64,000 bases of DNA, taken from CAZADA01 sp964526675 (GTDB taxonomy: Bacteria; Pseudomonadota; Alphaproteobacteria; Caulobacterales; Maricaulaceae). This document shows, one piece after another, positions 8,885-18,310 of this stretch. Both the position numbers and the translations under genes were made by a program. Numbering within the stretch: the first letter of the stretch is position 1; each line of letters begins with the position of its first letter. The notes under the pieces are model-generated. The model searched no databases and was not told where the DNA came from. It saw nothing but the letters and a program-made list of their open reading frames with translations. The DNA is taken from contig CAZGLY010000009.1 in NCBI GenBank assembly GCA_964526675.1, forward strand, positions 1 to 64,000. The letters are read 5' to 3'.

Positions 8885-10612
8885 TCAGCCGCGGTCGCGA
8901 AGTTCGCGACGCAAGATCTTGCCGACCGTGGATTTCGGCAGTTCGTCCAAGAACACCACGATCCGCGGCACCTTGTAGGCCGCGAGGCGCTCGCGGCAGA
9001 ACGCGATCACAGCGTCCTCCGTCAGCGCGGGGTCGGATTTCACGACGTACAGTTTGACGGCCTCGCCCGTGCGTTCGTCCGGCACGCCCACGCAGGCGCA
9101 TTCGCCCACGCCCGCCAGCTCGACGACCACGGCCTCCACCTCGTTCGGATAGACGTTGAAGCCGGACACGATGACCATGTCCTTCTTGCGGTCTTCGATG
9201 CGGATGAAGCCGTCGTCATCCATCACGCCGATGTCGCCCGTGCGGAAAAAGCCGTCGGCGGTGAACACCTCGGCGTTGGTCTCCGGCCGGTTCCAATAGC
9301 CCCGCATGACTTGCGGCCCGCGCACGCAGATCTCCCCCGCCTCGCCGAGGGGAAGGATGTTCCCGGAATCATCGCGCATGGTCACCTCAGTCGACGGGAC
9401 CGGCATGCCGACATTGCCGCTGAAGTGGTCCATGGGCGGGTTGAACGTAACCACTGGCGAGGTTTCGCTCAGGCCGTAGCCTTCTTTGATGTGCATGCCC
9501 GTGCGGCCATGCCAGCGCTCAGAGACCGCCGCCTGCACCGCGGCGCCGCCGCCCAGGGCCACGCGGACGTTGCTGAGATCGATATCGGCGAACTGCGGCA
9601 GAGACACCAGCATGTTGAACAAGGTGTTCACGCCGGTGATCGCGGTGGGCTTATGCTCTTTGAAGGTTTCGACCAAACCGTCCAAATCACGTGGGTTGGC
9701 CACCAATATGTTTTTGGAGCCAACGACCATGCCCAAGAACATATTCACGGTAAACGCAAAGACATGATAGAGCGGAAGAATGGTGATCAAGGTCGGCTTG
9801 TCCGCGAAACCAGACGCGCCAAGCAACGGCTCACATTGCCGGATGTTCGCCACCAAGTTCTTATGGGTCAGCATTGCGCCTTTTGACAGACCGGTCGTGC
9901 CGCCCGTGTATTGGAGCAGCGCCAGGTCGTCGCCCTTCGGGCTGGGAAGCGGCGTCTCCAGGCCCGCGCCGCCGCCGATGGCGTCCAGGAAGCCCAGTGT
10001 CTTGGCCGCGCCGAAATCCACCTCCGGCCCCATGCCGGAGGGGATGACGATCACCGACTTCACCGGGGTGTCTGCGATTACCGCCGCCAATGTCGGCGCA
10101 ACGACGTCGAACACGAAGACCGTCTCTGCGCCGGAGTCCGTCAGCTGATGGCGCAGCTCCCGCTCCGTATAAAGCGGGTTGACGTTCACCAAGACCGCGC
10201 CGGCGCGCAGGGCGGCCGCGGTCGCCAGCGGATAGGCGACCGTGTTCGGCGACATCAGCGCGATCCGATCGCCCGGAGCCACGCCCAGTTCGCTGATGAG
10301 ATAGCGCGCCAGGGCGATCGAGTGGGCCTTCACATCATTGTAGGTGAGGCTCATCCCGTTGGGGCCGCTTTGGACAAACGCGGTCTCCGGCCCAAACTGC
10401 GCGACGATGTCGTCCAGCACGTCCACCAAGGACGTATCGCCGGTGTCGGCGATCTCCGCCGGCACGCCCTCGGGGTAGGAGTGCAGCCACGGGCGCGCGA
10501 TTTCGGCGGGAGCGGCGCGCTCCGCGACATCCACGCCGCCCGCGGCGGCGTCTTCAGGGACGGCGGGAGCGTCGCTCGCTTCCTTGGAACGGCCGAACAA
10601 CTTGGCGAACAT
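8885..10612 (-). CDS. fadD: Long-chain fatty-acid-CoA ligase
   Basis: Activates free fatty acids to acyl-CoA at the inner membrane. The ATP/AMP signature YTGGTTGLSKGAMLTH is present, as are GYGLSETSPV and the C-terminal hinge/lysine region DRKKDMVIVSGFNVYP...GKILRRELRD. The first 50 residues are an acidic, Ala-rich extension before the core begins. ATG at 10612 has GGAGG at good spacing. Upstream (about 10660-10665) a TAATAT hexamer could be a -10 element, but no convincing -35 accompanies it. Confidence 0.93.
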   Translation of the reverse strand: MFAKLFGRSKEASDAPAVPEDAAAGGVDVAERAAPAEIARPWLHSYPEGVPAEIADTGDTSLVDVLDDIVAQFGPETAFVQSGPNGMSLTYNDVKAHSIALARYLISELGVAPGDRIALMSPNTVAYPLATAAALRAGAVLVNVNPLYTERELRHQLTDSGAETVFVFDVVAPTLAAVIADTPVKSVIVIPSGMGPEVDFGAAKTLGFLDAIGGGAGLETPLPSPKGDDLALLQYTGGTTGLSKGAMLTHKNLVANIRQCEPLLGASGFADKPTLITILPLYHVFAFTVNMFLGMVVGSKNILVANPRDLDGLVETFKEHKPTAITGVNTLFNMLVSLPQFADIDLSNVRVALGGGAAVQAAVSERWHGRTGMHIKEGYGLSETSPVVTFNPPMDHFSGNVGMPVPSTEVTMRDDSGNILPLGEAGEICVRGPQVMRGYWNRPETNAEVFTADGFFRTGDIGVMDDDGFIRIEDRKKDMVIVSGFNVYPNEVEAVVVELAGVGECACVGVPDERTGEAVKLYVVKSDPALTEDAVIAFCRERLAAYKVPRIVVFLDELPKSTVGKILRRELRDRG

Positions 10613-10760
10613 GGCAATCCTCCAGCCTCACCCGCGGCGGCGGGCGTCTCTCATTGCGGATATTAAAGTGACTTTGACGCGCAATGTCGACGTTGTCAGG
10701 CGTCTGCCCGACCATCGTCGCGCGCGTCGGCGGCCCGCGTCACATGCCGTCAGGACCGGC

Positions 10761-12236
10761 TCAGCGGGTGGGATCGAACCAGCTGCGGTTGTCGCGCTCC
10801 AGCAGCAGAGACGCGGCGGTGGGCCCGTCCGTGCCGGCCGCGTAGTCATGGAGCCCGGTGGGATCTCCGGCCCACGCCTCCAAAATGCCGTCCGTCCAGC
10901 GCCACGCCTCCTCAACCTCGTCGCGGCGCATAAACAATCCCAAATTGCCCCGCACCACAGCGAGAAGCAGGCGCTCATACGCGTCCGGATAGCGCTCCTT
11001 GAAGGTGTCGGCATACGAAAGGTTCAACGGCACATAGCGCAAATGCAGACCGCCCGGCCCCGGCTCCTTCGTCATCAGATGCAGCTTCACCCCCTCGTCC
11101 GGCTGCAAACGCAGCACCAAACGGTTCGGCTGCAGCAGCCCGGCCTCGGGCGCGGTCACGCGGTGGGGCACCGGTTTGAACTGGATGACGATCTCAGACC
11201 GCCGCGCCGTCATCCGCTTGCCGGTGCGCAGATAAAAGGGCGTGCCGGCCCAGCGCCAATTCTCCACCTGGGCTTTGATGGCAACGAAGGTCTCCGCGCG
11301 GCTGTCGCCGCCGAGCTCCTCCACGTAGGCGGGCGCCCGTTCGCCATCGACCACGCCAGCGGCGTATTGGCCGCGCACCGTTTGCTTGGCGGCGTTGACG
11401 GAGGTGATGGGGCACAACGAGCGCAGGATCTTGAGCTTTTCATCGCGCACCGAGTCCGCGTCGAGGTCCTGCGGCGGCTCCATCGCCACGAGACACATCA
11501 GCTGCAGCATGTGGTTCTGCACCATGTCCCGCAACGCGCCGGCGCGATCGTAGTAGCTCGCCCGCCCGCCCGCGCCGATCGATTCCGCGACCGTGATTTG
11601 CACATGATCAACGCCGTTCGCGTTCCAGATCGGTTCGAACAACGAGTTCGCGAAGCGGAGGATCAACAGGTTCTGAACCGTCTCCTTGCCCAGATAATGG
11701 TCGATGCGGAAGATCGACTCCTCGGGAAAGACGGCGCCAACCGCGTCGTTGATTTCACCCGCCGATTTCAAATCATAGCCAATGGGCTTTTCCAGAACCA
11801 CACGCGCGCGGGGCGTGAGCAACCCAGCCGATTTTAAATTCTGGCAGATTGCGCCATAGAGCGATGGGGGCGTCGCCAAATAAAACAGACGCACCTTGTC
11901 AGGATCGGGGTCGAGTTTCTCGCGCAAACCCGCCCAGTCGCCGCCGGGATCGGTCGCGTCCAGGAACTGGTAGGCGACGCGCGCGGCCATCGCCGCCCAC
12001 GCGGTTTCATCCACCGTGTCGGCCGGATGGAACTGCGCCAACGCCCCGCGCGCGGCCTCCAAATACGCCGGCGTGTCCATCTGCGTGCGCGCCGCCGCGA
12101 CAATGCGCGACGTCTCAGGAATTTGGCCGTCGCGCCAACGGTGCAGCAGCGCCGGCAAGAGCTTGCGCAGGGCCAAATCCCCCGTTCCGCCGAAAACGAC
12201 GATGTCAAAGGGGTCGACGGGCAGCAGCTTGGCCAT
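10761..12236 (-). CDS. zwf: Glucose-6-phosphate 1-dehydrogenase
   Basis: First enzyme of the oxidative pentose phosphate and Entner-Doudoroff routes. The nucleotide-binding FGGTGDLALRKLLPAL follows the N terminus, and the catalytic RIDHYLGKETVQNLL motif is intact. ATG at 12236 is preceded by GGAAG and gives MAKLLPVDPFDIVVFGGTG and 491 aa, the normal size. No pgl or edd is adjacent; the gene appears to stand alone between fadD and a flippase gene. Confidence 0.96.
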   Translation of the reverse strand: MAKLLPVDPFDIVVFGGTGDLALRKLLPALLHRWRDGQIPETSRIVAAARTQMDTPAYLEAARGALAQFHPADTVDETAWAAMAARVAYQFLDATDPGGDWAGLREKLDPDPDKVRLFYLATPPSLYGAICQNLKSAGLLTPRARVVLEKPIGYDLKSAGEINDAVGAVFPEESIFRIDHYLGKETVQNLLILRFANSLFEPIWNANGVDHVQITVAESIGAGGRASYYDRAGALRDMVQNHMLQLMCLVAMEPPQDLDADSVRDEKLKILRSLCPITSVNAAKQTVRGQYAAGVVDGERAPAYVEELGGDSRAETFVAIKAQVENWRWAGTPFYLRTGKRMTARRSEIVIQFKPVPHRVTAPEAGLLQPNRLVLRLQPDEGVKLHLMTKEPGPGGLHLRYVPLNLSYADTFKERYPDAYERLLLAVVRGNLGLFMRRDEVEEAWRWTDGILEAWAGDPTGLHDYAAGTDGPTAASLLLERDNRSWFDPTR

Positions 12237-12321
12237 GATCACTTCCCAAAGAACACGCGCGCTGCGTGGGTAGACTGACGCACGCCGCCCGGAGACGCCG
12301 CGCGTTAACGGGGCGGCGCGG

Positions 12322-13626
12322 CTAGGCTGCGCCGGCCGGCTCCGCAGGCGCGGGACGACGCCCGCCCCCAAGCAACACAAAGGCCCACGCCGCCGCGACC
12401 GCCAAGACTTGCAATCCCAGACGCGCCGCAAGCGCGCCCACGAGCCCGTAAGAGACCGCGCCGAACGAGACCACCGGCACCGTCAACACCGCGGATGTGA
12501 GAATGATCGCCACGCGTATGTGCTGGCGATCGGTGGCCCGAAGGATGTCCAAGCCGATAAAGGTTAACGCGATCAAAAGCGGATACGGCGCCAACAACCG
12601 CACATAGCCCGTCGCCTCCGGGAAATCCGGGAAGACCAAGGGCACCAGCCCAGCCACAACGACAATCCCCACCGCGATCACCGCCGACATCGCGATGGCC
12701 ACCGGCACAACGCGCAACCCGAACGCCACGCCACTGGCCGGGCCCTCTGCGGCGGTCTTAAAGAACCGCGTGGCGACCGCGTAGAGCAAGGCGCGGATCG
12801 GCGTGGTCGCGGCTTCCGCCAACCGAAACGACAACGTGTAGGCGCCGCCCAACGCCGGGCCGACGGCTTGCACGACCGACGGCTTGTCGAGGTCGCGAAA
12901 ACCCGCCTGGGCCGCCTGGTCGACCATGAACTGGAAGCCCAACGGCCAATCGCGAAACCGCAGACGCAACACCGGCGCGCCGCGCAACGCGGTCACAAGG
13001 CCCAGCGAGAACACGCCCCAGATCGCCGTCGCCCCAAAATACCAAACCGCGAGGTGATCCAGCGTCACCGCGTCGGTGGTCAAATAAGCGCCGACCACGG
13101 CCAACACGCGCGCCCCCGCGTAGCCGAGGCTCAAAAACAGCTGCGAGGCGACCTCGTCCAACGCCAAGAAGGCGAAGGTCGCGATGTTGAACATCTTGGT
13201 GAAGGCGATGTCCGCCACCACGATCAGCGCGATCGCCCACAACGCCATGTGCGGGCTGTAGAGCGGCATGGCGATCACAAAGCACGCCGCCCCCACAAAA
13301 GGCGCCGTCACGAGCGCGCTCATCATCGCGTGGCCCACGCATTCGCGCAGACGGCCGTGATCTTCCGCCACCCGTTTGAGCGTCAACAGCTCGCCGCCCA
13401 GACCCGTGACGATCCCGCCGAGCACGGTGATGGCCGTCAAGCTGGAGAAGACGCCGTAGCCCGCCTTCCCGAGCGCGTTCGTGATCACGAACAGAAACAC
13501 GAACTGCATGACGATCTGTGACGAGAAGTTCGCCAACTGCACCGCAAAATTCCGCACAAGAACGGAGTTACGGGCTCGGGCCAGCAGCGTCCCTGCGCGC
13601 GCGCCACCATCCGAGGAAGTTGTCAT
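12322..13626 (-). CDS. Polysaccharide biosynthesis (Wzx/MATE-like) membrane protein
   Basis: A 434-aa integral membrane protein with about 12 hydrophobic segments. It begins after a short hydrophilic N terminus with NFAVQLANFSSQIVMQFVFLFVITNALGKAGYG-type sequence, including the early helix and 'GxxxYG' typical of lipid-linked oligosaccharide flippases. It lacks other hallmarks that would allow a precise assignment. Its likely role is export of surface polysaccharide units. No glycosyltransferase is adjacent, although an O-antigen ligase-like gene lies 9 kb away. Start chosen at ATG 13626; ATG 13644 is also possible. Confidence 0.75.
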   Translation of the reverse strand: MTTSSDGGARAGTLLARARNSVLVRNFAVQLANFSSQIVMQFVFLFVITNALGKAGYGVFSSLTAITVLGGIVTGLGGELLTLKRVAEDHGRLRECVGHAMMSALVTAPFVGAACFVIAMPLYSPHMALWAIALIVVADIAFTKMFNIATFAFLALDEVASQLFLSLGYAGARVLAVVGAYLTTDAVTLDHLAVWYFGATAIWGVFSLGLVTALRGAPVLRLRFRDWPLGFQFMVDQAAQAGFRDLDKPSVVQAVGPALGGAYTLSFRLAEAATTPIRALLYAVATRFFKTAAEGPASGVAFGLRVVPVAIAMSAVIAVGIVVVAGLVPLVFPDFPEATGYVRLLAPYPLLIALTFIGLDILRATDRQHIRVAIILTSAVLTVPVVSFGAVSYGLVGALAARLGLQVLAVAAAWAFVLLGGGRRPAPAEPAGAA

Positions 13627-13716
13627 CACGCCCCGCCGTCTCATACCGGTCGCGCCGGGATAGCTTTTGGCCGCACGCGGCGCAAGCGCCGCCGTCGCCA
13701 AAGGCGCCCGCGCGGC

Positions 13717-15048
13717 TCACTCCTCCCAGTCGCGCCGCAGCGCGGGCGCGGCCAGGAACAGCAGGAGGGACGCAAGAAGGTAAAAGACCGTGCAGCTCAG
13801 CAGCGCATAGCGCAGCGATTCCGCTCCAAACGGCCCGCGCATCAGATCGGACATGCCGCCGATGACGAGGTTGCCGAACCCAATGCCGGCGAGGTTGTTG
13901 ATCAGCAAGAACACGGACGAGCCCGTCGCCCGCATCGATGACGGCACGATGTGCTGAAAGGCCGCCAGCACTGGTCCGAGCCACGCCAAGGCAAGGCCGG
14001 TGGGAACAATCAACACGAAGAAGGTCACAGCCAAACTCTGCGACAGCATCGCGGTCGCGAAGAGCGGCGTGAGCAGCGCAAACGCGATCGCCGGCACGCG
14101 GGCGTAGGCCGCGCGATCGCGCGCGCCGAGGCGGTCCGCGATCACGCCGCCGGCCCAAATGCCAAGCAACCCGCCGACCAACACCACCGCACCGTAGAAG
14201 TAAGCCGCGTAGAGCACGGTCGGAGGCGACGGCGGAAACAGCGCGTCCGGCATCCACGCGAGGAACTGCGGCAGCTCGGTCGCATAACTGCGCACCAGGA
14301 AGGCCGGGATCCAAAAGAACAGGCCATAGCCCATCATCGAGGAACTCGCCGCGCCGAACGACAAAAGCCAAAAGCTGCGCTTGCGCGCGAGCGTCGCAAA
14401 CACCTCCGGCAGCGACACCGGCGCCGCCGGCGGGCCGGCGTCATGCGCGCCCCGCACGGGATCGCGCACCGTCAGCCGGAACAGCGGCGCGAAGAGGATG
14501 CCGGCCAAGCCCACAATGAAGAACGCCCAGCGCCAATCGAGAAAGCTCGTCAGCACGCCGCCCAGCACGATGCCAATCGCGCTGCCGATGGGGATGGCCA
14601 ACGAATAGCCCGCCAACGCCCGAGCCCGTGACGACGGCGGATAATAGTCCGCGATCAAGGAGTAAGCCGGCGCCACGCCGCCGGCTTCGCCGACCCCCAC
14701 GCCCACGCGCGCCAAAAACAACTGCCAGAAATTCACCGTGAGCCCGCACACCGCGGTCATGGCGCTCCACACCGTCAGCGCGCCGGTCATGATCCACACC
14801 CGGCTAAAACGGTCCGCCAGCCACGCGATCGGCACGCCAAGCGTCGAGTAGAGGATGGCGAAGGCCAAGCCGCCCATCAGACTCAGCTGGGTGTCGGTGA
14901 GATTCAAATCCTGTTGGATCGGAACCGCCAGAATCCCAATGATCTGCCGATCGAGAAAGTTGAACGTGTACACCACGATCAGCATGACCAGCACATAAGC
15001 GCGGTACGTCGCGCCCGAACGGGCGGTCTGGGCGGCGGCGACGGTCAT
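13717..15048 (-). CDS. MFS transporter, spinster-like group
   Basis: A 443-aa twelve-helix carrier. The loop between helices 2 and 3 carries GVPIAWLADRFSRVWIM (the MFS motif GxLaDrxGrr). FNFLDRQIIGILAVPIQQDL at the start and FLARVGVGVGEAGGVAPAYSLIADYYPP are typical of the Spns-like group. Substrate cannot be deduced. ATG 15048 has GGAGG nine bases upstream. It ends 90 bases before the flippase start on the same strand, so the two may be cotranscribed. Confidence 0.88.
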   Translation of the reverse strand: MTVAAAQTARSGATYRAYVLVMLIVVYTFNFLDRQIIGILAVPIQQDLNLTDTQLSLMGGLAFAILYSTLGVPIAWLADRFSRVWIMTGALTVWSAMTAVCGLTVNFWQLFLARVGVGVGEAGGVAPAYSLIADYYPPSSRARALAGYSLAIPIGSAIGIVLGGVLTSFLDWRWAFFIVGLAGILFAPLFRLTVRDPVRGAHDAGPPAAPVSLPEVFATLARKRSFWLLSFGAASSSMMGYGLFFWIPAFLVRSYATELPQFLAWMPDALFPPSPPTVLYAAYFYGAVVLVGGLLGIWAGGVIADRLGARDRAAYARVPAIAFALLTPLFATAMLSQSLAVTFFVLIVPTGLALAWLGPVLAAFQHIVPSSMRATGSSVFLLINNLAGIGFGNLVIGGMSDLMRGPFGAESLRYALLSCTVFYLLASLLLFLAAPALRRDWEE

Positions 15049-15491
15049 GGGGCCTCCTGGTCGATGTCCAGCGCGACACGCGCGACGGGCGCGAGCCGAC
15101 CACGCGCAAGCGCCGTCGTGGTGGTCCGCCCCGCAGCTGGTGGTGCGACGATGCCAGGCCGCGGGGTTGCTGCCCAGGCCCGCCTCTGCAATTCGCGGCG
15201 CCGGTCACGCCGACGCCATCTGTCGCCTGCGCCGCCGCCGCCGACAATTGCTCCGATGGTGTGGCGCCGGCGCCGCGCTTGGCCCCAAGGGGCCGTGGAT
15301 GCTGCACAAATTGATTGAGGTTCGCGTCGTGTTCGGGGGCTGATATCGGTGCGCTGAAAGCAACGCAGACGGACGAACACACCAGCGCCACAAAATAAGC
15401 CGTAGTCTGCCTGGAATACGCCGCACGCGTCAGGCGTTGTGTGCGGGCTGACCAAGTGACGGCGAACACGCCCGGAAGGTGGGAGAACTGA
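15049..15491 (+). other. 443-base intergenic region between divergent genes
   Basis: Separates the minus-strand MFS gene from the plus-strand P-loop NTPase gene. It has no frame with plausible codon use: arginine-rich shadow frames only. Bases 15476-15488 (GGTGGGAGAA) form a good ribosome binding site for the plus-strand gene. A run of CGC/GCC triplets lies near 15215-15245. I could not place promoters with confidence. Confidence 0.5.
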
Positions 15492-16595
15492 ATGATGCAT
15501 CTCGCTCTGGACTCGGTGAGACGCGCGAACGCGAAGCGGGCGTTCACGACCCGCAATGTCGAGGAGGGCGCGTTGGCTCGTCTCGGTGGCCGTGGCATGA
15601 CGCCTCGGCCTGGCGACCTGGTCTTGGCGCGTGTGGTCGAGATCAATCATCACAAGCGTTTGGAGTTGCCGAACGGCCGCAAAGCCAGCCTTTTTCTCGG
15701 CGACAAGGTGATTGTCGCCTACGGCAACCGATACGCCCCGGACCAATTCGAAGCAGAGATCCCAAAGGACTTGGGAGCGTGCGATTTGGTCGCCGCCGGC
15801 GGCCTGGCCGGCGTGATGCTGAGCAAGTTCGCCGAAATCGACGAGCCAAGCCGTATTGAACCGGAAGGCCTGTTCGTCAATGAAGACGGCGCGCCGGTGA
15901 ACATCGCGCAATTCGCTCTGCCTGAGCGGCCGATCAAGGATCGCCCGCCCGTCATCGCCGTCGTCGGCGGCTCCATGAACGCGGGCAAAACAACAACCGT
16001 GGCCTGCTTGGCGCGCGCGTTCAGCACCGCCGGCTTGCGGGTCGGCGCGGCGAAGCTGACCGGCACGGGCTCCGGCGGGGACTTGTGGTCGTTCCGCGAC
16101 GCCGGCGCGTTGCAAGCGTACGACTTCACGGACGCGGGCCTCGCTTCGACCTACAAGGCGTCGGCCAGCCAGATCGAGCGCGTGGCCCGGACGTTGGTGG
16201 GGCAGCTGATCGCCGATCAAAGCGAGATCATTCTCCTGGAAATCGCCGACGGCGTCCTGCAGCCGGAGACGGCGCGGCTGATCCGCTCCGACCTGATGAC
16301 CAACCTCGTGGACGGTTATGTCTACGCCGCGGAAAGCGCCACATCGGCCCTGGCCGGCGTGCAATGGCTCCAGAACGCGGGCGTCTCGGTGTTGGGCTTG
16401 GGCGGGCGCGTGTCCGCCTCGCCTTTGGCCGCGGGCGAAGCCGCCCGGGCCGCGGGCATGGCGTGCCGCGATTTGGAAGCGCTCCAAGACCCGACTTTGG
16501 CGACGACCTGGTTGCAAGCGGCTGTGGCGGCGCGTCAGGCCCGATCCACGGGCGCGCAGCCCGGCGAGAGCGCGCGGGAAGTCGTGGCGGCGTGA
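15492..16595 (+). CDS. P-loop NTPase with N-terminal beta-rich domain (DUF1611-like)
   Basis: A 367-aa cytoplasmic protein. Residues about 36-95 look like a small beta barrel (PGDLVLARVVEI...GDKVIVAYGNRY). The NTPase core follows. Walker A is VVGGSMNAGKTTT with K166, followed by RVGAAKLTGTGSGGDLWSF and ILLEIADGVLQPET. These resemble the dethiobiotin synthetase/MobB/DUF1611 branch of SIMIBI NTPases. Start: ATG 15492 (or the adjacent 15495) after GGGAG. Its stop overlaps the GTG start of the next gene by three bases (GTGA), so translation is probably coupled. Function is unknown; a working ATPase beside an ATPase-dead exporter-like protein is suggestive. Confidence 0.8.
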   Translation: MMHLALDSVRRANAKRAFTTRNVEEGALARLGGRGMTPRPGDLVLARVVEINHHKRLELPNGRKASLFLGDKVIVAYGNRYAPDQFEAEIPKDLGACDLVAAGGLAGVMLSKFAEIDEPSRIEPEGLFVNEDGAPVNIAQFALPERPIKDRPPVIAVVGGSMNAGKTTTVACLARAFSTAGLRVGAAKLTGTGSGGDLWSFRDAGALQAYDFTDAGLASTYKASASQIERVARTLVGQLIADQSEIILLEIADGVLQPETARLIRSDLMTNLVDGYVYAAESATSALAGVQWLQNAGVSVLGLGGRVSASPLAAGEAARAAGMACRDLEALQDPTLATTWLQAAVAARQARSTGAQPGESAREVVAA

Positions 16596-18208
16596 TCCCG
16601 CCCGTCTTCGCGCGCGACTGGCGGGCGGGCTTCGCCGGTTTGTTGGTGCTGGCGGCCACCGAGGCCGCGGCCTTGGTGGCCGCGGCCCTTTTGCTGCGCG
16701 CTCTTTCCCGAAACGCGGCCGGCGACGGCGACCCGGCGTGGCTGGCGGGCGCGCTGGCCGGCGCTGGACTTGCCGCGGGCCTGCTGGCTTGGATGCGGGG
16801 GGTCGCCGCCGAGGCCTTTGGCATGCGGTTGGCGGCGCATTTGCGCCGGCGTCTCGCCGCGCACGCTGTCGATGTGGCCGGCGCCGGCGCGCCACGGCGG
16901 TTGGGCGTGATCGCCGCCCGCATGGGCGCGGACGTGAACGCCGTTCGCGATTGGGTCGCCGTGGGCCTCTGCGACGCCGCCGCTGGAGTGGCTTTTGTGG
17001 CTGGCGGTTTGGGCGCGCTGGCGCTGATCGGCGGGCCCCGCGTGGCCGCCGTCGGCCTTGCGGTGGCGGGGCTCAGCTTTGTGATTATGGGCGTGGCCGC
17101 GCCGGCCCTCTACGCCGCGACCGAGACGCTTCGCCGGGAGCGCGGGCGGGTGTCGGGCCTGGCGGGCGACATTGCGGTGGCCGCCGGCGCGCTCGCCCGC
17201 TTCGATCCGAAAGCGCGGGAGGCCAAGCGGTTAGACGCGCGCAGCGCCCGGCTCAGCGAGGCGGCGGTGCGGCGGCGCAGTTGGGCGGGCGGCGCGCTCA
17301 TCGTCCCCGCCGCGGCCACAGCGCTCGGCGTGGGCTTGGTGAGCGTCACCTTGACCGCCTCCGGCGACGGACCGCGCGCCGCGGCGGACTGGACCGGGAT
17401 TGTGTTCGCGTTTGTGCTGCTCGGCGGTGGACTGGCGGCGTTGGCGAAGGGTGTTGACGCCCACGCCGGCTTCTCGGCCGCGCGTCGACGGTTTCAGCGT
17501 CTTGAGGCGGAGGCGGAAGCGGCGCGTCCCACCGGACCAAGCGACCGGGGATGGCCCAGCGGACCGGTCACGGTTGCGCTTCATCCCTCATCACCCAGCC
17601 GCCCCGCCGCCGGACCGGGCGACGTGGTGCGTGTGCATGCAGGAGCGCCGGGCGCGAGTTGCGCCGTCGTCGAAGCCCTCGCGACGGCGGACACGACGCT
17701 CCATCTCAACGACCGCCCCTTGGGCGCGTTGCGCCCCAACGTCCGCGCGCGCCGGGTGGCGCTCAGCGCGCCGTCCGCCCCCCTGCTGCGGGCGAGCGTG
17801 CGCCGCAATCTCACGCTGGCGCGCGGGCGGGACGATCGCGGCCCGTCCCTGGAGGACGCCTTGCGCTGGTGCGGGCTCGAGCCCGACGACTACCCGCCCG
17901 ATCAACGGATCGAACCGGTTCGCGCCGCGCCGGACGCCTTTGCAGACGCCCGCTTGCGGTTGGCGCGGGCGGTGGCGGGCGGCGCACGCGTCATTTTGGT
18001 GGCGGAGCCGGCGCTCTATGGGCTTGACGACACGCCGGCACTGCTGGCGCGCATCGCGGCGCAGTCCGGCGCGACCGTCATCGCCGCCGCGCCGGCGGGC
18101 GTCCCCAACGACGCGGGGCCTTGGACGCAGACCTGGGATCTCACCGACGTGCAACCGTTCGCCGCTGTGACGCCAGCGTCGGTTTGCGTTGATGAAGACG
18201 CCGCATAG
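16592..18208 (+). CDS. ABC-exporter-like membrane protein with degenerate nucleotide-binding domain
   Basis: A 538-aa protein with the plan of an ABC exporter half. Six hydrophobic segments lie at about residues 14-36, 48-68, 121-147, 150-172, 232-256 and 266-286, with an exporter-like intracellular loop (LRRRLAAHAVDV...RMGADVNAVRDW). An NBD-like domain follows from residue 325. Its Walker A position reads GAPGASC with no lysine, the signature LSGGQ is not recognisable (DARLRLARAVAGG follows instead), and Walker B reads ARVILVAEPALYGLDD with Ala for the Mg-binding Asp. ATP hydrolysis by this protein is therefore unlikely. The start is GTG 16592, embedded in the stop of the preceding NTPase gene; longer upstream frames are shadows. 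Confidence 0.78.
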   Translation: MIPPVFARDWRAGFAGLLVLAATEAAALVAAALLLRALSRNAAGDGDPAWLAGALAGAGLAAGLLAWMRGVAAEAFGMRLAAHLRRRLAAHAVDVAGAGAPRRLGVIAARMGADVNAVRDWVAVGLCDAAAGVAFVAGGLGALALIGGPRVAAVGLAVAGLSFVIMGVAAPALYAATETLRRERGRVSGLAGDIAVAAGALARFDPKAREAKRLDARSARLSEAAVRRRSWAGGALIVPAAATALGVGLVSVTLTASGDGPRAAADWTGIVFAFVLLGGGLAALAKGVDAHAGFSAARRRFQRLEAEAEAARPTGPSDRGWPSGPVTVALHPSSPSRPAAGPGDVVRVHAGAPGASCAVVEALATADTTLHLNDRPLGALRPNVRARRVALSAPSAPLLRASVRRNLTLARGRDDRGPSLEDALRWCGLEPDDYPPDQRIEPVRAAPDAFADARLRLARAVAGGARVILVAEPALYGLDDTPALLARIAAQSGATVIAAAPAGVPNDAGPWTQTWDLTDVQPFAAVTPASVCVDEDAA

Positions 18209-18310
18209 CCGCACAAAAGCCACACCCGCTGAAGCGCCCCCGCGGCGTGGTGAAAGGGGCAGACCCGCGCGCCGCGGTTGGTTATCGTGGGCGGGGTTTT
18301 GGGGGAGCTT

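Noticed and set aside
16085..16591. N-terminal extension of the pseudo-ABC protein
   Set aside because: Lies inside the P-loop NTPase gene in another frame; the GTG at 16592 coupled to the NTPase stop is better.
15045..16895. Open minus-strand frame of 616 codons
   Set aside because: Antisense to the P-loop NTPase gene, low-complexity basic protein, no start signal.
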